Translations under genes and position numbers: made by a program
The notes under the pieces: generated by a model
What the model saw: the letters and a program-made list of their open reading frames with translations, nothing else
Told to the model about the DNA's origin: nothing
Databases searched by the model: none
Part shown: piece after piece, positions 1-11,449 of the stretch
How the letters are laid out: each line of letters starts with the position of its first letter
How positions within the stretch are numbered: position 1 is the first letter of the stretch
DNA from: Solen grandis
Lineage: Eukaryota; Mollusca; Bivalvia; Adapedonta; Solenidae
Length of the DNA: 64,000 nucleotides
Assembly (NCBI GenBank): GCA_021229015.1
Contig: CM037787.1
Location: 40,198,118-40,262,117, forward strand
Reading direction: 5' to 3'

Positions 1-85
1 ATCTGAATTAGAAATAAAAAGATACATGAAGAATAAATAAATAAATAAATAAATCTTCTCTTTTTATGCATCAACTAGAACTCAC

Positions 86-202
86 CTGTTGAGTGATGTG
101 TGAGCAAATTTGTAATGGCGGTCCTTATATACAGCTAGCCGTCTAGGTTCACGTCGGGAGTGACGTAAGGCTCCACCCTAAGGTAGTGCAGCTGTCAAAT
201 GG
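86..202 (-). promoter_or_regulatory. SGR1 promoter and non-coding exon 1 (gene runs off left edge)
   Basis: Minus-strand core promoter matching those of the other SGR genes. The TATA box TATATAAG is the complement of 124-131. A bZIP/CRE-like TGACGTAA lies at 161-168. A block with CAGCTG and CAAATGG sits at 189-202. The short non-coding exon 1 ends at 86 with donor CAG/GTGAGTT, about 40 bp downstream of the TATA box. Exons 2-4 of this copy would be left of position 1, so only the 5' end is in the window. Confidence 0.75.
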
Positions 203-2169
203 TTTTCTTCAGTTGTGTTAAGTAGTTTAGGCCTTTAAATTAAAATAACATAGAATTTCTATGATGAAAAATTGAAAATCATGATAAATGTTAGCATTTT
301 ATAACATAAACGCGGCCAAAATCATAACACCGAAATAAAAGATAAAATGAAATTGATATGTAATGGGAAAATGTACACATAGAAAGGCGAAATATTTTGG
401 TTCCAGGACTGTATTAAGCATCTTACAGACATATACATATCTACATTCACTAATCCATCCATCCATCCATCCATACATACATACGTGAGGTATCTTATTT
501 TTCATAGAGAAAATAAGTTTTAACCATGCCAGGTAAATATATGAAATTTAGCAGAATATACACCTAGATGATACACAAACTTAAATGTATGTGGTATGAC
601 CGGTATTATTTATTAATTTATTTATTTTAATCAGTTTAATGATCATTTGTCAGGCCAATATATTTGTGACATTTGTTTTTCTAGATCACGAATCCTTTTT
701 CCTAAATCTTTCAGGTCATTTGTGTTTAAAATGAAATAAAACTTTTTCTTCATCTTTCCTTACCGTGAAATCATTTTATTTCGTGGGGATGAAATTTCGT
801 GGATTCAGTAAAAAAAAACATGTTCGTGGGGACAAGAATTCGTGGATTCGTGCTTTAGAATTTTTTTTTTTATTTTATTTTTCAACGTTATCTGGACGTT
901 GATTTGAAGACCTTTACAAAATTTAAGTTGAAAAGAATGCAGCCTAATATTGGTCATAATATGTTAATGACATGACATTTAGTATATGTTAAGATCTGTT
1001 TTCAGAACTTACTTTTAGGGAGCGTTAATCAGACCAAAGTAAGTGTAAATAAACAAAGTTGTGGCCATTAATTTTGTAATATTTCGGCCATGTATTGCTT
1101 AGGATAAAAACCGGGGTCACCACAGTTGTGGCACAGCATGATATCCCGGACCAACTCATCATCAACAGGGGCTAGACAGGATGTCCTGTAGTGCCTGGGG
1201 GCAAGTGGACAATGGGGGCACAGCAGGTGTCAAATCAGTCGTCTTGATGACAACGACAAATCACTGTGCTATATTGGCCATAATACAGGGTGGATCTCTC
1301 CTACCCATGCAGCTTATCTACGCAGGAACTTGAAGACATTCGTGTACTCAAAAAAAATTATGCCACAATTTGTAATGAAGCAACACTTCACAAATGAAAG
1401 GATAAAACGAGTAATATATATACATGTACATATATCACGTATATATTATAAAACTATGTACCATAAAAAAACAACTAGTACAGCGACCGCAGTATAAACA
1501 AAAGTGGGTAGAGTACTGTAAATTATGGTGGAAACCAACTCAAAATTAGTTGCACTTGTACATTAAACACAAAAAGTAACACAACTAACATTATGAAATT
1601 TTCTTTGGCGATTTGTTTATTTGCTTTTTAATACATTATATTCCAGAACATAAACTTTATATATATTATTGAACTCAATTTACTCGAGTTTGTTGGGGTA
1701 TGGGAGAAGGTCGTCATTATCGGCAAGCTGTTTGACATGATAAATGAAAACTTTTCGTGGGGACATAAATTCGGGGATGGCGGCGTCCACGAAATCAACG
1801 AAAATTAATCCCCCACGAAATATTATGATTTTACAGTATTTATTTTTCACACGTCTAACAACACGTATCAACAACAACAACAACAACAACAACAAATCAG
1901 ATGATCCAGCGCTACATTTGCTATAAAGACAGACAATGTGGTCTAATTTAATATAACTTACTTATTTTTAGTGTCGTGTTGGAATTAACCTTTGATGCAA
2001 CAGTATTTCAGCCATACAGTTACCTCCTGCTATTTATAGGCGAAGGGAGATTCCAGGTCACGTGTTCTCAAAATTAAAATTGTTACTTTAGTATGATTTT
2101 CAGACTTAAACTAAGCCCATTAGTTTCAATAAGGATATGCTTATGAAACTCAAATTTGAGTCTGAGAGC
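203..2169. other. Intergenic, no gene recognised (unit A)
   Basis: AT-rich DNA between the divergent SGR1 promoter and SGR2. It holds a CCAT/CATA tetranucleotide run (450-484), short TTTA runs and a small CAA repeat (1868-1895). A duplicated motif 'TTCGTGG(G)GA' occurs at 780-855 and 1750-1820 and may belong to an old repeat. No plus-strand copy of the SGR core promoter is present anywhere here. No exon-like open frame was recognised. Confidence 0.5.
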
Positions 2170-2321
2170 AGTCAGAGGCGTCCATGTAGAACCATCAACC
2201 TACCGTAAGCCAGCTTGAAGGTCTCCTAAAATGAATAATCGGAGAGACTCGAACCCACAGTATTGAGGGGCTAAGTGACTAAGTCAGTTACTATATACAC
2301 GCTCCACTACGAGGCCCCTAG
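2170..2321 (-). mobile_element. tRNA-derived SINE, minus strand, partial
   Basis: The minus strand carries Pol III box B (GGGTTCGAGTC, complement near 2268) and a box A-like GGCCTCGTAGTGGAG at the right end. The body retains the 'CTTACGGTAGG / GCCAGCT' part of the Leu/Ser-type SINE seen at 7829, 35359 and 43350. The paralogous copy in unit D is at 30212-30358. Confidence 0.6.
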
Positions 2322-2537
2322 TGATATTTTACCACCAAAAATACGACAGAGTGCTGATTGATTTGGGTATATTGACAGTTTACAGTGGTTATCACTACCA
2401 GCCGTGATCATGTAAGATTAATTATAATTTGCTTTAAAGGCATTCCTTTTTATATACGTTTCAAGATTATTTCGTTTTGGAACACACCAGTATCAAAGGA
2501 GTCAACAGTATGATTATTAAGAACCATAATTACAGAG

Positions 2538-2690
2538 TTCCCGGTGGTCTAGTGTTTAGAGAGTCTATCTCGGGAGCTGGAGGCCGTGGGTTCGACCCGG
2601 CGGTCGCGACGCGACATACCAAAGCGTTACAATGCAGCTCACGGCTCTCAGAATGGCAAAGCTTTCCTGAAAGATAACCCTGTTGATTTT
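2538..2690 (+). mobile_element. tRNA-derived SINE head (Meta-SINE type), partial
   Basis: The plus strand has box A-like TGGTCTAGTGTT and box B GGGTTCGACCC, followed by 'GCGACATACCAAAGC', which also follows the heads of the Meta-SINE-like elements at 4655 and 55265. Unit D carries the head (30576-30634) but lacks about 100 bp of the following sequence. Confidence 0.55.
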
Positions 2691-3056
2691 GGACAGCTTC
2701 ACAAAAATATGCACAGGTGTACTTGGAGTTTAGTAATGTCTTAAATTCATCTGTTTAAATATTGCTAGCTTAATTTCAATACCCTGTGAGAAAGCTACAT
2801 GCTACACTTTCAAAGCTGGCGAAGCTAATTTAATAATTATTTATTAATTTAATGTAGATGTGGCGCCAACCTGCTCGTTTTCAGAAGCATAGCAACATCT
2901 GGCGGGCTAAATGAATACTGCCTAATCTGAGTGACAAGATCGGAAAATGTTCAACTACTCGCGTAAATCAGACACCCAAACCATGTTCGTATTTTTACTG
3001 GAATTTATTTTAAACCAACGTGTACGTTTGTTCGTCCGTGTTTCAGACTCGTCACC

Positions 3057-4343
3057 ATGAAGATCGCCGCCGCCATCACTGTCGCCCTCTGTGCCGTGCT
3101 CGGGCTCGCTCTCGCCGACGAGCTCTGGGGAAATGACAACAACTTTAACATCTACAACAATGGCTTCGGTGGATCCGCTGGGTTCGGACAATCATTCGGA
3201 TCCGGTTTTGGAAAGTCATTCGGTTCATCTTACGGATCCGGTTTCGGAGGACAGTCCGTTGGATCCGGATTATCCGGCTACGGATACGGACAGGGAGTCC
3301 AGTACGTTCCCTTGCCAGCTGGTGGAGCTGGGGCCAGTACCGGGGGTGGTCTGGGTGGAATCTGTAAGTTGAACACTTTACTTCACCTCTCTTCAGTTCG
3401 TTTAAAGAATAGTTTGTACAATTGCCTAGCTATCATTCAGTCGTTCATGCTTGCAACATTCTCTTGCATATAAATGTTATTTCGTTTATATGTGTTCCCT
3501 AATCCTTCTGATTTAAATAAACTACCAACGTGACCATAACTTGGTAAAATCAACTCATACTTTCATTGAACACCAGCTCTATATAGCTTACCCTGTACAT
3601 GTTTTCTATGTAAAATGCGTTTGTTTGTGTATTTTTAATCAACAAGATGTCTGTATATTTTCAGTCCCCCTCATCTTGCTCCTCGTCCTCCTCCCTCTCC
3701 TCCTTTACGGATTCGGCAACACCAGCACCCCGGACCAGGTCATCCTCGTCAACTCTACCCTCAGTAAGTGACGTTTTGTCTATGTGTATACATTTTCCTA
3801 CTATTATATTATCTTCAATAGACCGCTATCAATACAAATGAAAATGTTTTAATGACCAAATAATCAGGATCGACTATACAACGGGGAGAATATATAACCC
3901 CCAGATCATTACAGTCTTATTATTGCATTGTTTCGTCAATGGTCCGTCAAAATTAAGCTCTAATTTAGAAAAAGCTAAGATGTACGATAGTTTATGGATA
4001 ATGCACTTTATTTTAGCGCATCCTGCTTTATATGCAAATATTGCCAAATTAATTCACCGTCGATAAACACGCACGTATTGCGGTTTAGGCAATGATTTCT
4101 GGGAAAAGCAGTGTCGTTATATCGAGAGTTCACTGTATGTTTTAATTTGTTTAATTAATGTTGCAAAAATATGTTGATATCTTGTAGTGAAATATCGGAT
4201 AATTTAATACAAAATTCATCACACAGTTTACTTTAAATGGAACAGGTAACAAAATGATCAAAATTTGAAACATATACAAGTAGTCAAGTAGTCATTTGCT
4301 TTAATGATTTAGATATGATTCAATTTTTCTTTCAGCTGATTAA
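3057..4343 (+). CDS. SGR2: secreted Gly-rich protein with hydrophobic C-terminal segment
   Basis: Join of 3057-3363, 3665-3763 and 4336-4343, 137 aa. Acceptor TTTCAG at 3041-3046 precedes the ATG, which is the first in the exon and has CACC before it. Exons 2 and 3 end in phase 1. Residues 1-20 are a signal peptide (MKIAAAITVALCAVLGLALA). An Asn/Asp-rich start (DELWGNDNN...) follows, then Gly/Ser/Phe repeats of FGxSFGS type, QYVPLPAGG, a Gly-rich linker, and the hydrophobic PLILLLVLLPLLLYGFG with sequons NTS and NST behind it. It ends T-D-stop where other copies end T-G-stop, and has Y where others have N in LLLNGFG. No standard first exon or TATA promoter is visible upstream: its intron 1 is cut by a rearrangement near 2951. 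Function is unknown; a secreted-matrix role is inferred from composition only. Confidence 0.75.
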
Positions 4344-4432
4344 TTTTCTCGCTATGACGTTTGCGTAATTTCTTCATCAGAGGAAAGCCTTCCATGTGAT
4401 CATATATATGTGATTGTTTATGTTATTTATTG

Positions 4433-4438
4433 AATAAA
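4433..4438 (+). terminator. SGR2 poly(A) signal AATAAA
   Basis: AATAAA about 90 bp after the stop codon, in a 3' UTR conserved in SGR4 and SGR6. Confidence 0.7.
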
Positions 4439-4475
4439 TATAATACAAACCAGTATTGGCTCACTACATATTTAG

Positions 4476-4498
4476 AGAGAGAGAGAGAGAGAGAGAGA
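4476..4498. repeat. (AG)n microsatellite
   Basis: An AG dinucleotide run just beyond the SGR2 3' end. Its length varies in the paralogous positions 13434-13462 and 21907-21926. Confidence 0.8.
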
Positions 4499-4654
4499 AC
4501 ATCGCTATTCATCCATCCATCTTAATCAAAAGTTTATAAACACATGTTATTTAATAAGAAAAGGGTGATAGGAAAAAAAAAATACGACCCAGTAGTCCTT
4601 CTCTTCTGTATTCATCTCTTTATCTCGTGGACATACTTTGACGTCTTGGCAAAC

Positions 4655-4890
4655 ACTCCCCGGTGGCCAAATAGCTAGAGCGTCCGTTACTGGAGCGAAA
4701 GGTCGTGGATTCGATCTCCGACCGCAACACACCAAAGTCGTTTAAAAAAAATACTGGTAGCTTTAGGACTGGCTGGCCCGGTGTCAGGATAATGTGTCTG
4801 GGTGTGGTATCATGCCACATGTCTACGGCGTGGTACTGCAGTGTGGCAGCACTATATCTGTCTCAATTAAACTTAGTCTCCAAAAAAGCA
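4655..4890 (+). mobile_element. Meta-SINE-like element, unit A copy
   Basis: The tRNA-like head (CCCCGGTGGCCAAATAGC; box B-like GGATTCGATCTCC) is followed by 'CCGCAACACACCAAAGTCG'. The body motifs 'GGCCCGGTGTCAGGATAATG' and 'ATGCCACATGTCTACGGCGT' match the Meta-type SINE domain of molluscs as I remember it. It is shared at the same position in units B (13623) and C (22087), so it was inserted before the duplications. Confidence 0.7.
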
Positions 4891-7331
4891 GACCCTGGTT
4901 AGAATCTCTATGGTTTTACACAGTTTGCAGAGCAAAGAGAACTTTATAGATTTCTACAAATCCTTTTGGTGACTTTATGAGAGCGGGGTAATACAAAGTT
5001 ATACAAATTTCATAAAGAAAAAATGCGTTTTTTAACATACTGCGGTTTCTTCCACCATTTCCAAATTAACGATATAGAAATTAACTTTCCTGATTTTTCT
5101 TTTAAATCACTTAATCCTGAGCAGTTCTTATCTTCCTGGTTTAGATTAGAGATTAGTTGTACAGACAGCCAAGTAACTGGTCTTTTCCCTGCGTTTCTAT
5201 CATAGATATTGAAGAATTAATTTACTAATGCCCGATTTTGATTGGATGCGCTAGTATGTATAGCATTATTTAATATCTATTTTTATCTCGACCTTTCGGG
5301 TGTAAATGAAAAGGATATACATGCAAAAAAAAAAAAGAAAAAAAAAAAAAAAAAGAAAGGTCGAAAGCTGTCGAATATTGCACAGAAAAGACATATGATC
5401 TTTTTTGTTTTCTACGGTTTTTCTTTATAAAACTATTTTGCACAACAAAATAAACGAGGAATATGAGTCATTCTTGAAGTAAAAGATAATACCCATGTAA
5501 CACAAGGAACTGGAACTTTGCATGTTTGCGTTTACATTGTGGACCAAATTTCCTTTTTAGATTGAAAATAGGATATTAGATTTATGCTTTATAATCCGTT
5601 TGAGATAAAAAAAAAACCAAAAAAAAAACCAACAAACAAAAAACCTTGGTAAATCTTAATATCTTAGTTGATATAAGGTTATATTTTACAATATTTCGTG
5701 AGAATTCCTAAAGACTCGGTACCAACACCGGTAGCGATATTTTTTGGATGATCAATAAAAACACGTGTTTTATATGGTATATATGTTAATTATTATTAAT
5801 TATTATTATTATTAAGTACGTAGAATAATTCATATTAGTATCAAAACTGTTAGCCATTAAGGTAATAATTCATGTTATTTAATCTTTTATTTGAATATTT
5901 TATTAAACAGGTATTTTAAAATGTGTATCTACCAAGTTTAAGAACTTCAGTATACTTAGCGTTAGGTATTGTTGACAGAAGTTTAGCCAGTTTATATTCC
6001 ATGAGTTCTTTCCCCTTTCGCCTTAACTTACAGGGAGGATTGCGGGAATTAAGAAATCATTGAAGTAAGGCTATGTAGAAAACATGTACATTAGATAACA
6101 TGCACATTGGAGTCGACGACAACAGCCGTGCATTATACATGTAGCCCAAGTCGCAGTGGAATATTTTTTCCGTTTTTTTTTTAAATATATTTTCTAACCA
6201 ATTTAGGGTAAAATCAAATTAACGATTTCAAAACCTACACAGAAAGGGTCCTGACGAATTGTTTGCCCTGTTAACAATGTACTCATCATGAATGTGAATG
6301 AAAAATGACCAAAACTTTGGATGGGATGAGCCATTTGACCTATCAGTCACAAAAACTTACGTTTTCTGGTCAAAGTGAATTATTATAAAATACGTATCAT
6401 TAACTGTAATATTTTGTATCATATTGTTCGAAATCATGGCTTCCCATTCGCTTTTCTAGCGGAGATATAAGATGTAAATGTTAGTATGTCTTTGAAATTT
6501 AAATAACGATAACAACCGTCGGTAGTGATTCAATGAAATCAGTTACTTAGCTGTTGTTGTCGACTCAAACATGGGTAGGAACAACAATGCTCCCAGTAAA
6601 TCAGATTAGGGTGATATCTCGGTAGAAGTTTCAACTACTCAATCAAGTCTTCCAACCCAGGATTTCTTTTTTCGAAATGATGCTGATAACCTCATTGGCT
6701 ACGCAAACGTTAAGCCATTCTGACAGGCATAACTTCAGTGCTTTCCTAAGCTATCAGTCACCTGGCTCGAATTACACCTACCATGCGTAACGTTAAGTAA
6801 TGTTTGAATATTTAGGGGCGAATATTATCATGATTCTTGTTTCTTGAATAAAAAATAATTGTCAGTCAATATGGAATACATATGCATCTAAACAAAGATG
6901 TAGCTGAAATATTTCGTAAACCAGAAATGGTGGAATTCGCTCAAAATGTAAGATTTTATTATTACTTAGTGTTAAGTATTTTTGGTGGAATTAGAACCAG
7001 AAATGCTATCAATCACTATCAGAAATGACCCAGGTTGCTATACAGGCAACGCTATATGTCGGCAACATTGATATTTAAGTAAGCATACGGGATTTGGTTG
7101 AAAATAGCCGAATCTTAAGATATTTAAGATTATCAAGATTTTTTTTAAAACTTTAAACGGACTAGTCTCCTGACTGTAAGTATGACAACGATACTTTGCG
7201 CTAAGTAAGGACTGATTTACGTGAGTGATTAAGTTACCGATTAAGAAATATCAATCTTGAAATATGCGTCGTAAACTTTTACAAATTTTCTTGTATAAAT
7301 CTATAACATAATGAATCTTTAAATGGTATAT
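4891..7331. other. Intergenic between SGR2 and SGR3, no gene recognised
   Basis: AT-rich stretch conserved in units B and C. It contains a poly(A)-rich run (5324-5356), a TTATTA microsatellite (about 5789-5815) and repeat-like pieces around 6960-7000 ('CTTAGTGTTAAGTATTTTTGG'). The block 5890-6690 is missing from unit B. No frame longer than about 70 codons has protein-like composition. Confidence 0.5.
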
Positions 7332-8308
7332 CCAGAGACGTATAAACAGAGATTAACAGCTTATTCTTTGCCCATATCGATTTTCTGAAGTCGCGCGCGG
7401 CCAACGAGACTTCAACGAGGACGGTCCGAATTTGGAATCAAATACATATTTACAGTAAGTTCCAATGGATATTTAAAGTAATATGGTATTGATATGGTTA
7501 TTTTGTTTTGTCGATTATTTGTTCGATTACATTTGAAATGAACGCCTGTACGGTTGATCGACATTACGGCGAGACGAAATTAAGGGAATCAATCAGTAGA
7601 GCAATCATTCTACATGTTTGCTTTTGAAGATTTTGTGTTACTAACACCAGTCACTCTAATCTGCAAAAATCACGGGTTAATCCTGCACGTACACGAGGAT
7701 AACGTGTATCTCGACGTTTTCTCATGCCGCGCTTTGCCATATCGGACCAGTTATCTACCCCCCTCTCTTAATTATAACTGACTAGACTTGACTATATGAG
7801 TTTACCGTCTCTTCGACAGTTTTTCAGTATTTCAGTCATATAGCGACGTCCAGCTAATTACAGGTGGAGGAAGACCCGAATGCACGGAGGCATCCGGGTA
7901 GAACCAACGACCTACCACAAGCCAGCTGGAAGGCTTCCTCACATGAAAATCCGAATGTCCCTGCCGGGATTCGAACCAACGCGGTGAGGGGCTGAGTGAG
8001 TGTTAAATTCAGAGACTTTAACCTCTTGGCCACGGAGGCCCCCTTAATCATACCTATTAAAACTAAAATAAAGTTCTCAAATAATGCATCCGACCTCCTC
8101 TTTCCTTCATTTAAACTCATTTTTGCTAAAATAAGTAGATTTACTAAAAGTATTTGGACAATTATTGTTGTTTTGTAAGAATTCCCCAAGCCCTAACGAA
8201 ATGCCCGGTACCCTTGTGACAGGACGGCGCTCTCTCCGTTAACTTTCGAGGCACGCGATAAAGCGCGTTATTTCGGAAAACTGTCCATCTCTGTTTATAA
8301 GTCTCTGG
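7332..8308. mobile_element. TIR element (MITE-like), unit A copy, with nested SINE
   Basis: Ends are inverted repeats: CCAGAGACGTATAAACAGAGAT at the left and, on the opposite strand, CCAGAGACTTATAAACAGAGAT at the right, with TA flanking. About 977 bp, no transposase frame. A SINE sits inside at 7829-8045. Paralogues are at 15846-16823 and 25387-26340. Confidence 0.65.
7829..8045 (-). mobile_element. tRNA-Leu/Ser-like SINE, unit A copy
   Basis: Read on the minus strand: head GGGGCCTCCGTGGCCAAGAG (box A GTGGCCAAGAGGTT), box B GGTTCGAATCC, body GAGGAAGCCTTCCAGCTGGC, tail CAGCTAATTACAGG on the plus strand and GACGTCGCTATATGACTGAA. The same family appears at 16336, 25877, 35359 and 43350. It is conserved in place in all three units. 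Confidence 0.8.
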
Positions 8309-8444
8309 TATATCATACAATGGATATAACTCTGCTATGCAGACTGTGTAGAATCTGAGCAGCAAACAAATTAGATTCAGATCAGGGTCTCCCCTTATAA
8401 CTCATATATAGGAGCTCATATTTGCTACGACTATATGATTTTAA

Positions 8445-8479
<35 letters not shown>

Positions 8480-8646
8480 TAACCCAATTCGTAATATTTT
8501 GTTTTATACTTTTTCTTATTAAATTATCTATACTTTTGTTATACATAAACGTATTATATAAATATCAAAGAATACTATAAATACAGAACAGTGTTCACAT
8601 CTCTCTTTAATGCATATATAGTAGGCAAATATCATTTCGGTTAATA
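8309..8646. other. Intergenic, (TG)n microsatellite
   Basis: Short AT-rich stretch before the SGR3 3' end with a TG dinucleotide run at 8444-8473. The run is much shorter in units B (about 16960) and C (about 26464). No gene seen. Confidence 0.6.
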
Positions 8647-8652
8647 TTTATT
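8647..8652 (-). terminator. SGR3 poly(A) signal
   Basis: AATAAA on the minus strand (TTTATT on +), about 85 bp past the SGR3 stop. Conserved in SGR5 and SGR7. Confidence 0.7.
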
Positions 8653-8735
8653 GAATAAATAACATCAACATACAAATAATCACAGGAATGTATTTCTTCT
8701 GTTGAAGAAGTTATGCAGGCGTCATGCTGAGAAAA

Positions 8736-10289
8736 CTAACCAGCTGAAATAAATAAGAAACCTTTAGACATTTTTAAAGCATTGAAGCAAATCAATTTAG
8801 TTGTTTATATACATTTAAGTTTTGAAAGAGGTCCTGCGAATTTTAACTATGTTTGTTCTGTTGCTCCTAATTGATGCTGTGGAACGACTTTGAGAGAAAA
8901 ATATCAGATATTCATATTTCCTTGTAAACTATATCAGAATAATTTTGCAACATTCATTAAAAGATCAACACCTATTTACAAAAGCGCAATCCATGTTTTA
9001 CTATTGACGGTGGATTAATTTGGCAATCGATTTATGTACGATTCACTAAAATAAATGCATCTTATAAATTACCGAACAACGTTGGTTTTTCTACATGGCA
9101 AATTAGTTTTAGTTGACAAGGAGGAAGCGCCAAATATTAACACCGCAAAAACCATTAGTTTTACAAAACCGCCAAAAATAAGTCCGTCATTAATAAGTAG
9201 CATGCAGTGTGTTAAGTGCGAACAAACGCAAAAATTAGATACAATTCAATTCATATGAAAGTTTTCATTTTCCCTGTTGTATGTTCATTAAAGCAGTTTC
9301 ATTTGTGACTTGTTTAGATTGCTAATAGTCGCATAGTCTTCTGAAAACGAAAGCTTGATATGCTATAACTTCATATAGACTAAATATCTCCATCCGTATC
9401 ACTTACTGAGAGTAGAGTTGACGAGGATGACCTGGTCCGGGGTGCTGGTGTTGCCGAATCCGTTAAGGAGGAGAGGGAGGAGGACGAGGAGCATGATGAG
9501 AGGGACTGAAAATATACAAACATACGAGTCTTAATGATTTGAATAACAAATGCTTTTACAATTTTAACAAATCACATTCAAAACAAGTGTCAAGATAAGT
9601 AAAATAGAGATGGTGTTAAGGTAATCTATCTATCATTACATTGTTATCATGGTCCTTTAAGTTACCATGAAAACTTTATTGTAAATGCAAACTTTGACAG
9701 AATTTGAGAAAATAGCCTACACCTACAAGTTGATGGATTCTTTTTTTTTTTTTTTGCATTTAAAGAACCCTGATTATGATTATAATGATGGATGGATTAC
9801 CTTAATGTAGTGTTTTGAAATCAAAAGCATGTGGCACCATAGTATTGCAACTTAACATTAAAAGCACAATAATATGACAAACACGAACGATTGGGTGAAC
9901 TCGAGAGATGGAACGATATTCAAGCATGAAAATATAATCTGTAAACAATCTTAAGAGAGATGCAGCTAACGAATCAACTTACAGATTCCACCCAGACCAC
10001 CGCCAGTACCGGCCCCGGCTCCGCCAGCTGGCAAGGGAACGTACTGGACTCCCTGTCCGTGTCCGTAGCCGGATAATCCGGATCCAACGGACTGTCCTCC
10101 GAAACCGGATCCGTAAGATGAACCGAATGACTTTCCAAACCCTGATCCGAATGATTGTCCGAACCCAGAGGAGCCACCGAAGCCATTGTTGTAGTTGTTA
10201 AAGTTGTTGTCATCACCCCAGAAGTCGTCGGCAAGGGCGAGCCCGAGCACGGCACAGAGGGCGACAGTGATGGCGGCGGCGATCTTCAT
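8736..10289 (-). CDS. SGR3: secreted Gly-rich protein with hydrophobic C-terminal segment
   Basis: Complement of join(8736-8743, 9407-9505, 9983-10289), 137 aa; a complete gene including promoter and exon 1 (see 11098). Acceptor CAG/ACTCAGCACC precedes the ATG. Residues 1-20 are the signal peptide; DDFWGDDNN and NNYNNGFGG follow. Residues about 38-80 are FG(Q/K)SFGS-type repeats, then GQGVQYVPLPAGG and a Gly/Ala/Thr linker. Residues 103-120 are FPLIMLLVLLPLLLNGFG, followed by NTSTPDQVILVNSTLTG. The tail has sequons at N121 and N132. Intron phases are 1 and 1. It converges on SGR2 across about 4.2 kb. The hydrophobic segment could be a membrane anchor or a self-assembly segment. Confidence 0.85.
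9616..9805. mobile_element. Small MITE in SGR3 intron 2
   Basis: 190 bp between inverted ends TTAAGGTAATC and GATTACCTTAA, arms about 45 bp, with an internal T-run. TTAA at both outer edges would fit a piggyBac-type target site. Orthologous copies sit in SGR5 (18148-18349) and SGR7 (27650-27851). A further copy at 49856 is cut by the assembly gap. Confidence 0.6.
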
Positions 10290-11097
10290 GGTGCTGAGTC
10301 TGAAACACAGACAGACAAACGTACGCATTGGTTTAAATAGATTTCAACATGCTGTGCGCATTCTCTCATATATATTATATTTTATACAAATCTAAACTAA
10401 TTTTTCAGTTGTATTTATACAAAAAACCTAGCTTGTATTGTTATCAATTACTGAATTTGGCAAGACTTTTACGAAACTAAGCTCCGTGAAATTTCGCGTT
10501 ATTTCAGCAAACGAGTCAATAGTTTCAGTTAAAGATATTGTTTATCATTTATTTTACAAAGACTCATTTGTTGTATATTCTGTAAGTTTGACCCCAGTTG
10601 TTGAATTGAAGATGCCAAAGAAATATTAATCACGAGCGATTAATTTTATTGGCGTGTTAATGTGATTAAGATCTTGCGATTGCATTCAATATTTCTTTAA
10701 GTAATAAATACATTTAATGATTATATAAATGATTATATAAATCAAATCTTAAAATCACGGCGCATGAATACTGTGATTCTGTTGTTCGCATTTTTAAACC
10801 AGTTGTATATCGTAAATATATAAGGCATGTTTTAAAATCTCGGAAGTAGGTTTTATGATAAACATTCTTTCTCAGCTATATTTGATTTAAGTCTTTGTAA
10901 GGATATAACATATGGCAGAAAATAGTTAAATAGAAAATATGTGTGCTAAACAATGTCAATATATCGAAGGATGCCATTAACATTTAGTAAATCAAATCTG
11001 AATTAGAAATATTCAGATATATGATGAATAAATAAATTAACAAATCCAAGGAACTAATATAAACATTTTCTCATTTTATGTATCAATAAGAACTCAC

Positions 11098-11214
11098 CTG
11101 TTGAGTGATGTGTAAGAAAATTTGTAGTGGCGGTCCTTATATACACTTAGACGTCTAGGTTCACGCCGGGAGTGACATAAGGTTTGACCCTTAGGTAGTG
11201 CAGCTGTCAAATGG
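11098..11214 (-). promoter_or_regulatory. SGR3 promoter and non-coding exon 1
   Basis: TATATAAG on the complement of 11136-11143. Exon 1 ends at 11098 with donor CAG/GTGAGTT. The bZIP-like site is changed to TGACATAA (11173-11180), and CAGCTG plus CAAATGG blocks are kept up to 11214. Intron 1 (10300-11097) is AT-rich with nothing recognised in it. Confidence 0.75.
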
Positions 11215-11449
11215 TTTTCTTCAGTTGTGTCAAGTATTTTAGACCATAAAAAGAAAATAACATAGAATTTCTATGATAAAAATTGAATATCATGATAAAT
11301 ATGAGCATATTTTTAACATAAACGTGGTCAAAATCATAACACCGAAATGAAAGATAAAATGAAATTGATATGTAATGGGAAAAAGTATTATTATTAAACA
11401 TAGAAAGGCGAAATATTTTGGTTCCAGGGCTGTATTAAGCATCTTACGA

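Larger units (their letters stand above)
1..10995. repeat. Segmental duplication unit A (SGR2/SGR3 convergent pair)
   Basis: First of the tandem units of the SGR array. The sequence at position 1 (ATCTGAATTAGAAAT...) recurs at 10996, 19557 and 29069 and marks the unit start. Each unit runs: minus-strand promoter and exon 1 of the preceding gene, a plus-strand SGR gene, a shared intergenic block with a Meta-SINE-like element and a TIR element, then a minus-strand SGR gene. Unit A has about 2.3 kb (about 700-2950) absent from units B and C but present in unit D. It also has a block (about 5890-6690) that unit B has lost. Confidence 0.85.

Noticed and set aside
3091..3372. Ser/Thr/Asp/Pro-rich frame overlapping SGR exon 2 in every copy (also 9974, 18532, 28034, 32211, 46340)
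   Set aside because: It lacks an ATG (would begin at GTG) and exists because exon 2 is conserved and GGATCC/TCC repeats are open in that frame.
4547..4820. Arg/Cys-rich frames on the minus strand at 4547-4820, 13515-13785 and 21979-22249
   Set aside because: They read through the Meta-SINE-like element in each unit and are not genes.
7380..7450. GC-rich, CpG-containing stretch conserved in three units (also 15899, 25440), looked like an exon
   Set aside because: Lies just inside the TIR element end, has no clean open frame with splice sites, and conservation reflects duplication.
7854..8365. Conserved minus-strand frames at 7854-8365, 16369-16880 and 26163-26387
   Set aside because: They cross the Leu/Ser-type SINE and TIR element ends; conservation is due to unit duplication.
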